NCBI GenBank assembly: GCA_034437515.1
Contig: DAOTTX010000245.1
Coordinates: 1 to 64,000, forward strand
Length of the DNA: 64,000 bases
Source of the DNA: DAOTTX01 sp034437515
GTDB taxonomy: Bacteria > Chloroflexota > Anaerolineae > Aggregatilineales > Phototrophicaceae
Direction: 5' to 3'
The notes beneath the pieces were generated by a model. That model searched no databases, was not told where the DNA came from, and saw only the letters and a program-made list of their open reading frames with translations. Made by a program: the position numbers and the translations under genes. Positions 36,268 to 46,031 of this stretch are shown in pieces (position 1 is the first letter of the stretch; each line of letters opens with the position of its first letter).

Positions 36268-39003
36268 ATGCCTGACGAGAAAAACGATAATAAACAATGG
36301 ATCGATAAATCCGTTGATGATGTTTTGCAGGGATTTGATGTAGACGCGCAGCAAGGCCTGAGCGACCAGGAAGTCCAACAGCGGTTAGATAAGCACGGTC
36401 GCAACCGCCTACGTGAATCCGAGACGCGCAGCGCGTGGGAAATTCTAATTGAACAATTCAAGAGCATCGTCGTGTTGCTGCTGCTCATCGCCAGTGTGAC
36501 GTCGTTCGCCTTCGGTGACCTCATCGAAGGGGTCGCGATTTTGCTGGCGATTGCCGTCAACGCGGTGATCGGCTTTACCACAGAGATGCGGGCGGTGCGT
36601 TCCATGCAAGCCCTGCGAGAGATGAGCAAGGTCAACGCGCAGGTACGGCGAGACGGCAGTGTGCAGGAGATCGAAGCGGAGGAGATCGTCCCCGGTGATG
36701 TGCTGCTTGTCGATGAGGGCGCGGTCATTTCCGCTGACGTGCGCTTGATTAAAGCATCCAAGCTCCAGGTCGATGAATCTCCGTTGACGGGCGAATCGGT
36801 GCCGGTCACCAAACAGACGGAAGCCATCGACGCCGACACTGAACTCGCGGAACAGGACAACATGCTGTTTAAAGGGACGACCGTCACACGCGGCGCAGGC
36901 GAAGGCGTGGTGGTCGCTACCGGCATGGGCACCGAACTCGGTCACATTTCCGAGTTGGTCGAAGAAGCCGACGCCGGGGAAACGCCCCTCAAAGAACGGC
37001 TGGACGCTCTCGGCAAGCGGTTAGGGGGCTTCACGATTGTAGTCGCTATTCTCGTGGCGGTGGCGGGGTTGCTTTCCGGCAAAGAGGTCTCGCTGATGAT
37101 CGAGACCGCGATTGCGCTTGCCGTTGCCGCTATCCCCGAAGGCTTGCCCATCGTGGCGACCGTCGCGCTAGCCAACGGGATGCGCCGCATGGCGGATCGT
37201 AACGCGCTGGTCGAAAAGTTGGAAACGGTCGAGACGTTGGGGGCGACCAACGTGCTGTTCACCGACAAGACCGGCACGCTCACCGAAAACGAGATGAGTG
37301 TCGCCCGTTACGCCTTCGCCGGTGGTGCCGAAGTCGAAGTCAAAGATGATGACGCGCAAGCGTTCCAATGGCGTGAGCAAGAACAAGCCGCCGACCCTGA
37401 CGAGTCGCCCGTATTGAAAGAAGCCCTGCGCATCGGGATGTTGTGCAGTCAGGTCAACGTGAATGGGTCGAAAGGTGACGAAGAACAAAAAGAGGACGAT
37501 GACGGCGGCGATACGGTCGGCGGTGATCCGCTGGAAGTTGCGTTGATAAACGCCGGACGCAAACACGGCTTCAGTCGTCCGCAACTGCTCGAAGCGATGC
37601 CGGAAGAACGCGAGGTGCCTTTCGACCGCGAAACCAAGATGATGGCGACCTACCACAAACAGGACGGCGATTATTACGTCGCGGTCAAGGGTGCGCCGGA
37701 AGCGGTCTTTGACGCCTGCACACAGATCAAAACGACAGAAGGTGATGAAACACAGTCATTCAACGACGACGACTGCGACCACTGGCGAGAGCGTAACAAA
37801 GAACTCGCCGCCGATGGTTTGCGGATGCTGGCATTAGCGTATAAGACGGTCAGCAGTACCGACGCTGAGCCTTACGAAGACCTGACGCTCGTCGGCCTGG
37901 TTGGTCTGGTTGACCCGCCGCGCGAAGCCGTGCCGGATGCCATCGCCGAGTTCCAGAGCGCAGGGATCAAAGTCATCATGCTCACCGGTGACCAGGCCGA
38001 AACCGCTCGGAACATCGGTGTACAGGTCGGCCTTGCCGATGAAGACGCCGATGTCGTCCCCGGTCATAAGCTGGATGTGAGCGACGGCCTACAAGAAGAC
38101 GAACTCAAGGCCATGCGCAACTCGACCATCTTCGCCCGCATCACGCCGGAAGAAAAGCTCTCGCTGATCGAACTGTATCAGGAGGACGGTAAGCGTGTCG
38201 CCATGACCGGCGACGGAGTCAATGATGCCCCGGCGCTGCAAAAGGCCGACATTGGTATTGCGATGGGCAAACGTGGCACGCAGGCCGCCAAAGAAGCCGC
38301 CGACATGGTACTGCAAGACGACGCGCTCGGCTCGATTGCGCTGGCGGTCGAACAGGGGCGGATTATCTTCGGCAACATCCGCAAGTTCATCATCTTCTTG
38401 CTTTCCGGCAACTTGAGCGAGATTCTCATCGTCGGGGTGGCTTCGTTGTTTGCGGTGCCGCTGCCACTGCTGCCGCTGCAAATCTTATACTTGAATGCCA
38501 TTATTGACGTGTTCCCGGCGCTGGCATTGGGTGTGGGGCCGGGCAGTGGTGATGTGATGAAAAATGCCCCGCGTGACCCGAACGAGCCGGTGCTCACCCG
38601 TGATCGCTGGATGGGCATCTTCGGCTACAGCGTCGTGATCGCAGCGGCGGCGCTGGCGGTCTTCGCCTACGCCCAAACCGCGCTCGACGTCAGCGAGACG
38701 CAGGTCATCACCAGCGCCTACCTGACGTTAGCCCTCGGTAGGCTGTGGCATGTGTTCAACATGCGCGACAACGACGCCTCACCGTTCAATAACGACATCA
38801 CCCGCAACCGCTGGGTGTGGGGCGCGATTGTGCTTTCCGGCGTCTTGATCTTCGCGTCTGTGTTGGTGCCCGGCTTTAATAATCTGCTCGGTACGGCAGT
38901 CCCGACCGCGCAGCTCTGGCCGTTTATCATCGCGGGCAGCATCATCCCGACGATCATCATCCAGATCGCCAAGTCCATCATCGGGCAGCGTGAATCGGAT
39001 TAG
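36268..39003 (+). CDS. P2-type cation-transporting ATPase (Ca2+-ATPase-like)
   Basis: 911 residues from the ATG with TAAGGAGG just upstream (the GTG one codon earlier is too close to it). All P-type landmarks are present: an N-terminal cation_ATPase_N domain, TGESVPV in the actuator, PEGLP in M4, the phosphorylated Asp333 in DKTGTLT, KGAPE in the nucleotide domain, MTGDGVNDAPAL and ten membrane helices. PEGLP and LNAIIDVFPALALG in M6 place it in the P2 (Ca2+/Na+,K+-like) group. The acidic insert with DDDGGDTVGGD in the N domain is unusual. It probably extrudes Ca2+ or another cation. Confidence 0.93.
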   Translation: MPDEKNDNKQWIDKSVDDVLQGFDVDAQQGLSDQEVQQRLDKHGRNRLRESETRSAWEILIEQFKSIVVLLLLIASVTSFAFGDLIEGVAILLAIAVNAVIGFTTEMRAVRSMQALREMSKVNAQVRRDGSVQEIEAEEIVPGDVLLVDEGAVISADVRLIKASKLQVDESPLTGESVPVTKQTEAIDADTELAEQDNMLFKGTTVTRGAGEGVVVATGMGTELGHISELVEEADAGETPLKERLDALGKRLGGFTIVVAILVAVAGLLSGKEVSLMIETAIALAVAAIPEGLPIVATVALANGMRRMADRNALVEKLETVETLGATNVLFTDKTGTLTENEMSVARYAFAGGAEVEVKDDDAQAFQWREQEQAADPDESPVLKEALRIGMLCSQVNVNGSKGDEEQKEDDDGGDTVGGDPLEVALINAGRKHGFSRPQLLEAMPEEREVPFDRETKMMATYHKQDGDYYVAVKGAPEAVFDACTQIKTTEGDETQSFNDDDCDHWRERNKELAADGLRMLALAYKTVSSTDAEPYEDLTLVGLVGLVDPPREAVPDAIAEFQSAGIKVIMLTGDQAETARNIGVQVGLADEDADVVPGHKLDVSDGLQEDELKAMRNSTIFARITPEEKLSLIELYQEDGKRVAMTGDGVNDAPALQKADIGIAMGKRGTQAAKEAADMVLQDDALGSIALAVEQGRIIFGNIRKFIIFLLSGNLSEILIVGVASLFAVPLPLLPLQILYLNAIIDVFPALALGVGPGSGDVMKNAPRDPNEPVLTRDRWMGIFGYSVVIAAAALAVFAYAQTALDVSETQVITSAYLTLALGRLWHVFNMRDNDASPFNNDITRNRWVWGAIVLSGVLIFASVLVPGFNNLLGTAVPTAQLWPFIIAGSIIPTIIIQIAKSIIGQRESD

Positions 39004-39016
39004 ACGTTACACGATC

Positions 39017-39050
39017 AGGGACATAGCCGACCGGCTGTGTCCCTGTTTTT
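39017..39050 (+). terminator. Terminator of the P-type ATPase gene
   Basis: AGGGACATAGCC and GGCTGTGTCCCT pair (one mismatch) around a GACC loop and are followed by GTTTTTC, 13 bases after the stop. Confidence 0.85.
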
Positions 39051-39060
39051 CGTCCGGTGT

Positions 39061-39369
39061 CTATGGGTTGCTGGTGACTTCAGTCTTGGTGGGGGTGTCG
39101 TCCTCGTCTGCTGTGACGGTGGGCGTATCCGTCGCAGTGTCCACCGGGTCGGAGTCGTCCATGTCTTCCCAACTGACGATCCAGATACATAACCCGGCGA
39201 CCAGCACCGTCATCACGATCAGCGCGATCCAGTTCCCGGCGGCCAGGCCGACATCCCGCGCTTCGATCACTAGCAAGATGACCATCCCGGCAGAAAGCAC
39301 AATCCAACCGGCAAGGCGGGGGTGAGTCATCGCCCACTTGACGGGCGGGAAGTTTTCAAGGCTATTCAT
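39061..39369 (-). CDS. Small two-helix membrane protein
   Basis: 102 residues with two membrane helices (GWIVLSAGMVILLVIEA and WIALIVMTVLVAGLCIWIV) and an acidic Asp/Thr-rich C-terminal tail. No domain is recognised. It converges on the P-type ATPase gene, separated by its terminator. Function unknown. Confidence 0.65.
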   Translation of the reverse strand: MNSLENFPPVKWAMTHPRLAGWIVLSAGMVILLVIEARDVGLAAGNWIALIVMTVLVAGLCIWIVSWEDMDDSDPVDTATDTPTVTADEDDTPTKTEVTSNP

Positions 39370-39605
39370 CGCATATTCCTTCGTTAGTATTTGCGATTAT
39401 CGAGCGTATTCTAGCGGATGAAACCGCCAGGGTACAGACAACTTCATGATAAACGAACAAGCTTTCCATTTTTGATTAAGATCGGGAACCATAAAAATGA
39501 GTTATAGATGAGACAATCACCGATTCTTATTGAAGCGTTTAACCGCATGTGATAGGTTGCTTACGTCTATATACAAGAAACTTCAGGAGCAATACCCAAC
39601 ACATT

Positions 39606-41114
39606 ATGTGTGGCATTATTGGTGTTCATGGTCAAACCGAAGACCTGAAAGACTACCTAAGCCGAATCACTCATCGCGGCCCGGATGGGCAGCATACGAC
39701 TATTCAACATAACGCCGTGCTAGGCCATACCCGCCTCGCCATTGTCGATCTCGAAACCGGTGACCAGCCGCTGCAAACTGCCGATGGCAGTGCATGGCTT
39801 GTCGCCAACGGCGAGGTTTACAACCACGAGGCACTCCGCGCCGAGTACGACGATTACAACTATCTGACCGACTCCGACAGTGAGGTCATCCTCGCGTTGT
39901 ATGAAAAGCACGGCGCGGAAGCGGTACGCTACCTCGACGGCATGTTCGCCTTTGCGCTGGTTACTAAAGACGACCTGCTGCTGGCGCGTGATCCGCTGGG
40001 GATTAAGCCGCTGTACTATGGCTGGGACGGCGATACACTCTACTTCGGCTCCGAGATCAAGGCGTTGCAACATCTGGTTACGGAGATCGAAGAATTCCCG
40101 CCCGGTCACTGGTACACCCTCAAAGACGGCTTCACCCGTTACTACAATCTCGGTGAAAGCACACAAAACGCTGATGAACCCACCACCGAGATCGAACAAA
40201 TCTACGAGTCACTGCGTGAGGCTGTGGGCAAACGCCTGATGGCAGATGTGCCGGTCGGTGTGTTCCTCAGCGGCGGGCTGGATAGCTCCATCATCGCCGG
40301 GCTGGTCAGCCAGGCGCTGCCGCATGTGCATTCGTTCGCGGTCGGCTTTGAGGAAAGCGAAGACTTACAATACGCCCGTAAGGTCGCTGAGCATCTCGGC
40401 ACAGAGCATCACGAGTACATCTACACTGTCGAGGAGATGATCGAGGCGCTGCCGGATGTGATCTATCATCTGGAATCGTTTGATCCCTCGCTGGTGCGTA
40501 GTGCCATCCCGAACTATTTCCTCTCACGACTGGCGCGGCAGCATGTGACCGTCGTGCTTTCCGGCGAGGGCGCGGACGAACTCTATGCCGGGTACGAGTA
40601 CTACAAAACCATCGACACTGATGACCTTCACCGCGAGTTGGTCATGGCGACGGACGCACTGCACACCTCCAACCTGATCCGCTGCGACCGTATGTCAATG
40701 GCGCACAGCCTGGAAGCGCGAGTGCCGTTCCTTGATACGGCCTTCATCGACCTATCGTTCAAGGTGCCCATTGAGCAGAAAATCTACGGTGATGAACCCG
40801 TCGAGAAGTGGGCGCTGCGCAAGGCGTTCGAGCATCTCATCCCCGAAGAGGTGGTCTGGCGCGTCAAGAGCCAGTTCAGCAAAGGCGCGGGGTCATCACA
40901 CGTCTTCGATGAAATCGCCGAGCGCGACATCAGCGATGCGGACTTCGCCATGATGCAGCAGCACGTCCTCAAGGAAGCCGGGATCAAGATCGGCACGAAA
41001 GAGGAAATGTACTACTACCAGGTGTTCCGGCGCTTCTTCGATGTGCCTTCGGTCGGGCTGGTACAGCGTTGGCGCGGCGATGACGGCACTGCCGAAGCCC
41101 TGCAACTGAACTAA
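39606..41114 (+). CDS. asnB: Asparagine synthase (glutamine-hydrolysing)
   Basis: 502 residues when started at MCGIIGVHG, which puts the glutaminase nucleophile at Cys2 as in all Ntn amidotransferases. RITHRGPDGQ and LGHTRLAIVD form the glutamine site; NGEVYNH is conserved. The synthetase domain has the PP-loop SGGLDSSIIA and GEGADELYAGY, plus HSLEARVPFLD. The enzyme makes Asn from Asp, Gln and ATP. It is a little shorter than E. coli AsnB, as in many bacteria. An AGGAG lies 17 bases upstream, so initiation may be inefficient or use another site. Confidence 0.93.
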   Translation: MCGIIGVHGQTEDLKDYLSRITHRGPDGQHTTIQHNAVLGHTRLAIVDLETGDQPLQTADGSAWLVANGEVYNHEALRAEYDDYNYLTDSDSEVILALYEKHGAEAVRYLDGMFAFALVTKDDLLLARDPLGIKPLYYGWDGDTLYFGSEIKALQHLVTEIEEFPPGHWYTLKDGFTRYYNLGESTQNADEPTTEIEQIYESLREAVGKRLMADVPVGVFLSGGLDSSIIAGLVSQALPHVHSFAVGFEESEDLQYARKVAEHLGTEHHEYIYTVEEMIEALPDVIYHLESFDPSLVRSAIPNYFLSRLARQHVTVVLSGEGADELYAGYEYYKTIDTDDLHRELVMATDALHTSNLIRCDRMSMAHSLEARVPFLDTAFIDLSFKVPIEQKIYGDEPVEKWALRKAFEHLIPEEVVWRVKSQFSKGAGSSHVFDEIAERDISDADFAMMQQHVLKEAGIKIGTKEEMYYYQVFRRFFDVPSVGLVQRWRGDDGTAEALQLN

Positions 41115-41130
41115 CAGCGTATTTTCTGCG

Positions 41131-41154
41131 GCGGCGGGGCTTCTCGCCGCCGGA
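41131..41154 (+). terminator. GC-rich hairpin after asnB
   Basis: GGCGGCG and CGCCGCC pair around GGGCTTCT, 16 bases after the asnB stop. No T-run follows, so it may be a weak terminator or an mRNA-stabilising stem. Confidence 0.45.
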
Positions 41155-41330
41155 GCGTTGGTCTGCTCACGCATATCAGATCACCATATATCGCCTCATG
41201 CGCCACACTTCCCAATAGATCAATCATTGAGGTCTCATCAGAAACGCTCTGTGCGATTAAACCGCGCTAAAGGCAAAATGCTGCGCTATAATAAGCTCTA
41301 CGCAACTAAAAACGAGGGTGTAAACGACCG

Positions 41331-41963
41331 ATGGTTGAATTTATCGAAAGCATTGTACTCAGCCAGCTTCTAGTTTTCCTGCTGTTGATGGGCATTTTGC
41401 TGTCGCTGACGCAATGGGCATGGCGCGAAAAAGAATACGCCGGGTACGCGCTCGGCTGGTTGGTCGGCATTCTGTTAATTCTGATGTATGGGTCGTTGAC
41501 GGGCGGCATTTCCACACCCGCAGAAAACACGGACGACTTCGATCTTTCATTTTTCACCGTCGTGATTCCGTCGTTCTTCGGGATCATCACCGGTTACGGT
41601 GTGCTTTACTTTTTGGAGGCATTTCGCGGTAGTGGGCAGAACCGGCGGCGGTCGCTGACCATCGCCATCCTCACCACGTTGGATGTCTTTTTGCTGTACA
41701 TAGTCTTTGACCTTTCCGGGCAGGCCAGCCGCATCATCGGCATCTTCGCGCTGGGATTTGCCATCGGCGCATTGTTCAACCGCGTGCTTGACAGTACAGC
41801 CGTCCCTACACGCGGTCAGTTTGAAACCCGCGACGAGCAAGGCCCGCGTATGCAGCCCTTCGAGGAGGGGCCGCCCTCCGGCAACCGGCAACCGCCGAGT
41901 ATTGACCCCAACCGTGACCGCTTCGATAACCTGCGCCGCCCTCCGCCGGATCGCCGGCGTTAA
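41331..41963 (+). CDS. Four-helix membrane protein with proline/arginine tail
   Basis: 210 residues: about four to five membrane helices (LLVFLLLMGILLSLTQWAW, LGWLVGILLILMYGSL, FFTVVIPSFFGIITGYGVLY, AILTTLDVFLLYIVF, IIGIFALGFAIGALF) and a hydrophilic Pro/Arg-rich C-terminal tail. No family is recognised. TATAAT lies at 41287-41292 about 40 bases before the ATG. The stop overlaps the convergent fusion gene by four bases. Confidence 0.7.
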   Translation: MVEFIESIVLSQLLVFLLLMGILLSLTQWAWREKEYAGYALGWLVGILLILMYGSLTGGISTPAENTDDFDLSFFTVVIPSFFGIITGYGVLYFLEAFRGSGQNRRRSLTIAILTTLDVFLLYIVFDLSGQASRIIGIFALGFAIGALFNRVLDSTAVPTRGQFETRDEQGPRMQPFEEGPPSGNRQPPSIDPNRDRFDNLRRPPPDRRR

Positions 41964-43840
41964 GCCATCACCGGCACGGCATCGACGACTTCAGCCGCGA
42001 GGTGATACTTCCCGAACGCCGGGATGACATACGCGCCAGCGACCATCCCCGCCACGTCTCGCAGCAATTCCTGGGCGATGCGTACCCCTTCCTGCGGGGC
42101 GTCGTCGCCGGCGTCCTCGATACGCTTCATAATATGCGGCGGGATGTTGATCCCCGGCACCTCATTATGTAAGAACTGCGCATGTCGCAGACTGTACAAC
42201 GGCAGAATACCCATCAGCACCGGCAGACGGAAGGTTTCGCCGGTGATTTCCTCGTAGCGTCGCAAGAATTGCTCGACTTTACGCGGATCAAACACAGATT
42301 GACCGAGCGCAAAATCCGCCCCGGCGTCCTGCTTTTTGACCGTCAGCTTGATCTCACGTTCGAGGTCGTCTGCGAACATATTCAACGCACACCCGACGGT
42401 GAAGGCGGTCGGCTGTCCGATACTGCTACCGGCCATGTCCTCGCCGTTGTTCATCTTCTGTTTGATGAGGCCAATTAGCTTGGACGGCACAATGTCGTAT
42501 TGATCCATCGCTTCGGGATAGTCGCCGATTTTGGTGGGGTCACCCATTGTGACGAAAAGATTACGCAGGTCAAGCGCGTGTGCCGCCAGCAGATCACCCT
42601 GTACGCGCAGCAGGTTGCGCCCGCGTGTGGGGAAGTGCAGCACGGTTTCCATGCCGACCTGCGTGTTGAGCAGGTGCGCCACCGCCCAGGGACTCATACG
42701 CATCCGGGCGGCGGGGGTGTCTGCCACGTCGAGCAGATCGGCCCCGGCATCCCGTAGCAACCGGGCGCTTTCCAGCAGATTATCGACCGCGTAGCTGCGC
42801 GGCGGTGCCATCTCTACGGTGACGGTGAACTTCCCGGCGGTGAGGCGCTGCGCCAATGTGGTCGGCAGTGCCGGGAGCTTGTCACTCGCTTCTTGTTTGT
42901 TGTCGATAATCTCAATAAAGGCGGCGATGCGCTGCGGGTCGTCCAACGCTTCGCGCATGGCGGCGATGTGGTCGGGTGTGGTGCCACAGCACCCGCCGAT
43001 GATCGATGCGCCAATCGCTTTAAACGTCAGCGCGTAGTCGCCGAAGTAATCCGCCGTCGCCGGGTACATAATGCGCCCGGCGCTGGCTTCGGGGAAACCG
43101 GCGTTGGGCATCGCGGAAAAACGCGCTTCCGGTACGGCATCGCGCATCTTTTGCAGTATCCCGGCGATCTGGTTAGGGCCGGTGCTGCAATTGACGCCGA
43201 TCACGTCCGCACCAGCGCGATGTAGCTCACTGGCGACCCGCGCCGGGGTAAAGCCGAGCATGGTGCGGTCGTCCGGCGCAAACGTCATCTGGCAGATGAC
43301 CGGCAGTGCGACCTCGTCGTTCAGCCGTACCGACTTGACGACTTCCAGCGCGGTCAAAATCTCGTCGTGGTCGGTGAACGTCTCCAGCAGCAGCACATCG
43401 ACACCGGCTTTGACCAGTGCGCGGATCTGCTGCACAAACGCGGTACGCATTTCCACCTCGTTGATGCGTCCGTAAGGCCGCATCCGTATCCCCAACGGGC
43501 CGACCGACCCGGCGATGTACACATCATCGCGTCCACTGGCGGCGATGGCACGCTTGGCGATCTCCACAGCGGTGGTGTTAACCGCTTCGACCTTGTCACC
43601 CAGGCCGTACTCATTGAGCTTATAACGGTTCGCGCCGAAGGTGTTGGTTTCAATTAAACGGGCACCGGCGTCGATGTAATCACGATGAACCTGCTCGATC
43701 ATCGCCGGTTCGGACATATTCAAAACGTCGAAGCAAGCGTCAATCGCCGCGCCGCGCTGGTGAAGCAGAGTCCCCATCGCACCATCGGCGATGAGCGGAA
43801 TTTCTTGTTGAAGGGCCGTCAGGAAGGGGGGCTTTGGCAT
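41960..43840 (-). CDS. Bifunctional homocysteine S-methyltransferase / methylenetetrahydrofolate reductase
   Basis: 626 residues. Residues 1-310 form a Zn-dependent homocysteine methyltransferase TIM barrel with Zn ligands Cys218 (VIGVNCSTG) and Cys284/Cys285 (GGCCGTTPD) and the entry motif DGAMGTLL. Residues about 330-620 are a flavin MetF-type TIM barrel (FTVTVEMAPPRS, LFVTMGDPTKIGDYP, ADFALGQSVFDPRKVEQFLR). The same two-domain layout is known from B. subtilis YitJ. It would make 5-methyl-THF and use a methyl donor to form Met. GAGG lies before the ATG. The stop overlaps the convergent membrane-protein gene. Confidence 0.92.
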   Translation of the reverse strand: MPKPPFLTALQQEIPLIADGAMGTLLHQRGAAIDACFDVLNMSEPAMIEQVHRDYIDAGARLIETNTFGANRYKLNEYGLGDKVEAVNTTAVEIAKRAIAASGRDDVYIAGSVGPLGIRMRPYGRINEVEMRTAFVQQIRALVKAGVDVLLLETFTDHDEILTALEVVKSVRLNDEVALPVICQMTFAPDDRTMLGFTPARVASELHRAGADVIGVNCSTGPNQIAGILQKMRDAVPEARFSAMPNAGFPEASAGRIMYPATADYFGDYALTFKAIGASIIGGCCGTTPDHIAAMREALDDPQRIAAFIEIIDNKQEASDKLPALPTTLAQRLTAGKFTVTVEMAPPRSYAVDNLLESARLLRDAGADLLDVADTPAARMRMSPWAVAHLLNTQVGMETVLHFPTRGRNLLRVQGDLLAAHALDLRNLFVTMGDPTKIGDYPEAMDQYDIVPSKLIGLIKQKMNNGEDMAGSSIGQPTAFTVGCALNMFADDLEREIKLTVKKQDAGADFALGQSVFDPRKVEQFLRRYEEITGETFRLPVLMGILPLYSLRHAQFLHNEVPGINIPPHIMKRIEDAGDDAPQEGVRIAQELLRDVAGMVAGAYVIPAFGKYHLAAEVVDAVPVMA

Positions 43841-43906
43841 ACGTTAATCCTCTTTCTTAGTCGCTGTTAGAAGAATACCGGATACTCCGGCATCTGACCA
43901 GACCGC

Positions 43907-44329
43907 TTAGAAGTTCGCCAGATCAGGCGCACATTCCATCGTGTGGATGATAAACGTGCCTTCGGGGTCGGATGCTGGCATCAAGCGCCACGTCGGTAAC
44001 CCCACACCGGAGCGACGGCGGCGGTCTTCGTCTTCCAGTTCGCTTTCGTTCTCTAAATACCAGTTGCGGATGTCAATCTGTGTGTCTGGCGAATAATAGA
44101 CCAGTGTCGTATCACCGATGCCGAAGCGTTGAAACAGCGTATCCACATCGGAATCAATCAATTCGGAATTAGGCTACTGCGGCAACCACAAGTCCGCATC
44201 TCGTATGCAGCGATATTCTACCGCGCCGTAAATCATACCGCTGCACGCGATGACACCGAGCACGATCAACACCATGACAATCGCACAACCACGCGACGAG
44301 TAGCGACTTTCTGAACGGTCAACGTACAT
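43907..44329 (-). pseudogene. Small membrane protein gene interrupted by an in-frame amber codon
   Basis: From the ATG at 44329 one frame encodes a basic N-terminus, a single membrane helix (GCAIVMVLIVLGVIACSGMI) and a linker, reaches TAG at 44174-44176 (after WLPQ), and then continues without any other stop to 43907 for another 89 codons (IDSDVDTLFQRFGIGDTTLV and so on). The two parts have the same composition and style and total about 140 residues, which suggests one gene with a Gln-to-amber change or a sequence error. Alternatively the distal part is made from the internal ATG at 44161. Function unknown. Confidence 0.6.
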
Positions 44330-44442
44330 AATTATCCTAACGTCATCAGTTACAAGATGTTCTATCCTACAAGAAAATCCCCGGATGGCAATTTAGAAAC
44401 GTGCCAACCTGGGCGCACACTACGACCGGTAAAAGGGCAAGT

Positions 44443-45078
44443 TTAACGCGGTTCTAGCGCGAGGTGCAAGCCGAGGCCAATCAGCACTAACCCGCTGACC
44501 GCTTCCAACGCTTGCCGTGTGCGGGGACGGGTCAGCGCCTCGCGCACGGTGTTGATCGCCAGGGTGACGCCTGAGAGCCAGATCACCCCAAAGACGAAGT
44601 GAATGCACGCCAGCAGCACAGATTTCACCAGCACCGGATCACCGGGGTTGAGGAACTGCGGCAGAAACGCGAGATAGAACACCGCCACCTTCGGGTTCAA
44701 CACGTTGGTGATAACCCCCTCACGATAGGCTTGCGTCAGCGTGCGTGTTTCCATATGCGTGGTGTTGAGGTCGTGCGCGTCCGTGTCGCTGCGCCAGAAT
44801 CCCCAGACCGACCGCACGCCGAGGTAAATCAAGTAGACTGCGCCTAACGTCTTCACCAGCATAAACGCCTGCGCGGATTGCAGCAGGATGACCGAAAGAC
44901 CGAGGCCGGAAAGCGCCGCGTGGATCAGCAAGCCAGAGCAGACGCCGAACACGGTCAGGAAACCGGCACCGCGTCCATAAGCCAGCACATTTTTAATCAC
45001 CATCATCGTATCCGCACCGGGCGTAATGGTTAACAGCGCGACCGCCCCGGCGAACGCCAGCACCTGTGGGTCAATCAT
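44443..45078 (-). CDS. LysE/RhtB-family amino-acid exporter
   Basis: 211 residues, about six membrane helices. The N-terminal signature VALLTITPGADTMMVIKN and NVLNPKVAVFYLAFLPQFL are diagnostic for the LysE/RhtB superfamily, which exports amino acids such as Lys, Thr or homoserine lactones. It follows the rhomboid gene by 40 bases on the same strand and may be cotranscribed with it. Confidence 0.9.
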   Translation of the reverse strand: MIDPQVLAFAGAVALLTITPGADTMMVIKNVLAYGRGAGFLTVFGVCSGLLIHAALSGLGLSVILLQSAQAFMLVKTLGAVYLIYLGVRSVWGFWRSDTDAHDLNTTHMETRTLTQAYREGVITNVLNPKVAVFYLAFLPQFLNPGDPVLVKSVLLACIHFVFGVIWLSGVTLAINTVREALTRPRTRQALEAVSGLVLIGLGLHLALEPR

Positions 45079-45118
45079 CGCCGGTTAAAATCCGCGTTGT
45101 AAACGTGCGTCCGTTCCA

Positions 45119-45961
45119 TCAGGTCAGCACCGTTGCGATGATCAGCAGCAGCAACAGGCCGGAGAAGTAAGCGATTGCAGCCTGATAATTTTGCTCCAAT
45201 GGGTTGACGTCCACGGCCTCGAAGTTTGTTTCGGTGTTGGCTTTGCGCTGCAACATAAACAACGGCCCAAGATACCACGTTATCAGCATCCCACCGAGCA
45301 GACCGCCCAGATGCCCCCAGTTATCAATCGAGACACCCGTGTCACTGAAACTGGTGAGGATGCCGTAAGCGAAGTTGATCCCGCCGATGATAATCAACTG
45401 GCGTAACTGGCGCTGTGCCATCTCCCCAAACAGCTTACGATGCTTGTAGAGAAACACAATCTGCGCCCCGAAGATGGCAAACACCGCGCCTGATGCCCCT
45501 ACCGAAACCACACTCGCCGGGTTGAAGATCACACTCAACACCGAACCGCCCAACCCGCCGAGGAAATAGATCAGCACGTAGCGCGGTGTGCCGAAGAACG
45601 CCTCGACCGTCTGCCCGATGGCCCACAGCGCATACATATTGAAGAAGATATGCGCGATGTTGGCGTGTAGGAACATCGCGGTAAACAAGCGGTGGAACTC
45701 CCCTTCTTCCAAGACGGCGATTTTGTTGGTCGCACCCCACGCATACGCATCGGCGCGTTGCAACTCGGTGACGAGGAAGAACATCACCACGAACACCAGC
45801 GCGTTGATGCCGATCAAGACATTGGTCGCAATCGGACGACCCAGCGGGATGTGCAGTGTGCCGCGCTGGCTGCTGCCTTCGCCCCCGGCGGGACGTGGTG
45901 GCGGTGCAGGGCGCTCTAGCGGGTGTGATTTGCGCGGTTTTTCTTCGTTTGGAGAGGACAT
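45119..45961 (-). CDS. Rhomboid-family intramembrane serine protease
   Basis: 280 residues: a Pro-rich cytosolic N-terminus (about 1-45), then seven membrane helices. The catalytic dyad is Ser157 in GASGAVF and His217 in NWGHLGGLLGG; HANIAHIFFNMYAL supplies the conserved His104 and Asn108 of the oxyanion region. It should cut single-span membrane proteins. It is divergent from the FmdB-type gene (70 bases between starts, with TATAGT at 45991-45996 for the latter). Confidence 0.93.
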   Translation of the reverse strand: MSSPNEEKPRKSHPLERPAPPPRPAGGEGSSQRGTLHIPLGRPIATNVLIGINALVFVVMFFLVTELQRADAYAWGATNKIAVLEEGEFHRLFTAMFLHANIAHIFFNMYALWAIGQTVEAFFGTPRYVLIYFLGGLGGSVLSVIFNPASVVSVGASGAVFAIFGAQIVFLYKHRKLFGEMAQRQLRQLIIIGGINFAYGILTSFSDTGVSIDNWGHLGGLLGGMLITWYLGPLFMLQRKANTETNFEAVDVNPLEQNYQAAIAYFSGLLLLLIIATVLT

Positions 45962-46031
45962 ATTTCAATTCGATTCTAACGTTCATACGATATAGTATCT
46001 CAACGATAGCACACATTGCGAGGAAAGCAGA

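Noticed and set aside
39549..39605. Longer start for asnB at 39549
   Set aside because: It would bury the essential N-terminal Cys; family members always start Met-Cys-Gly.
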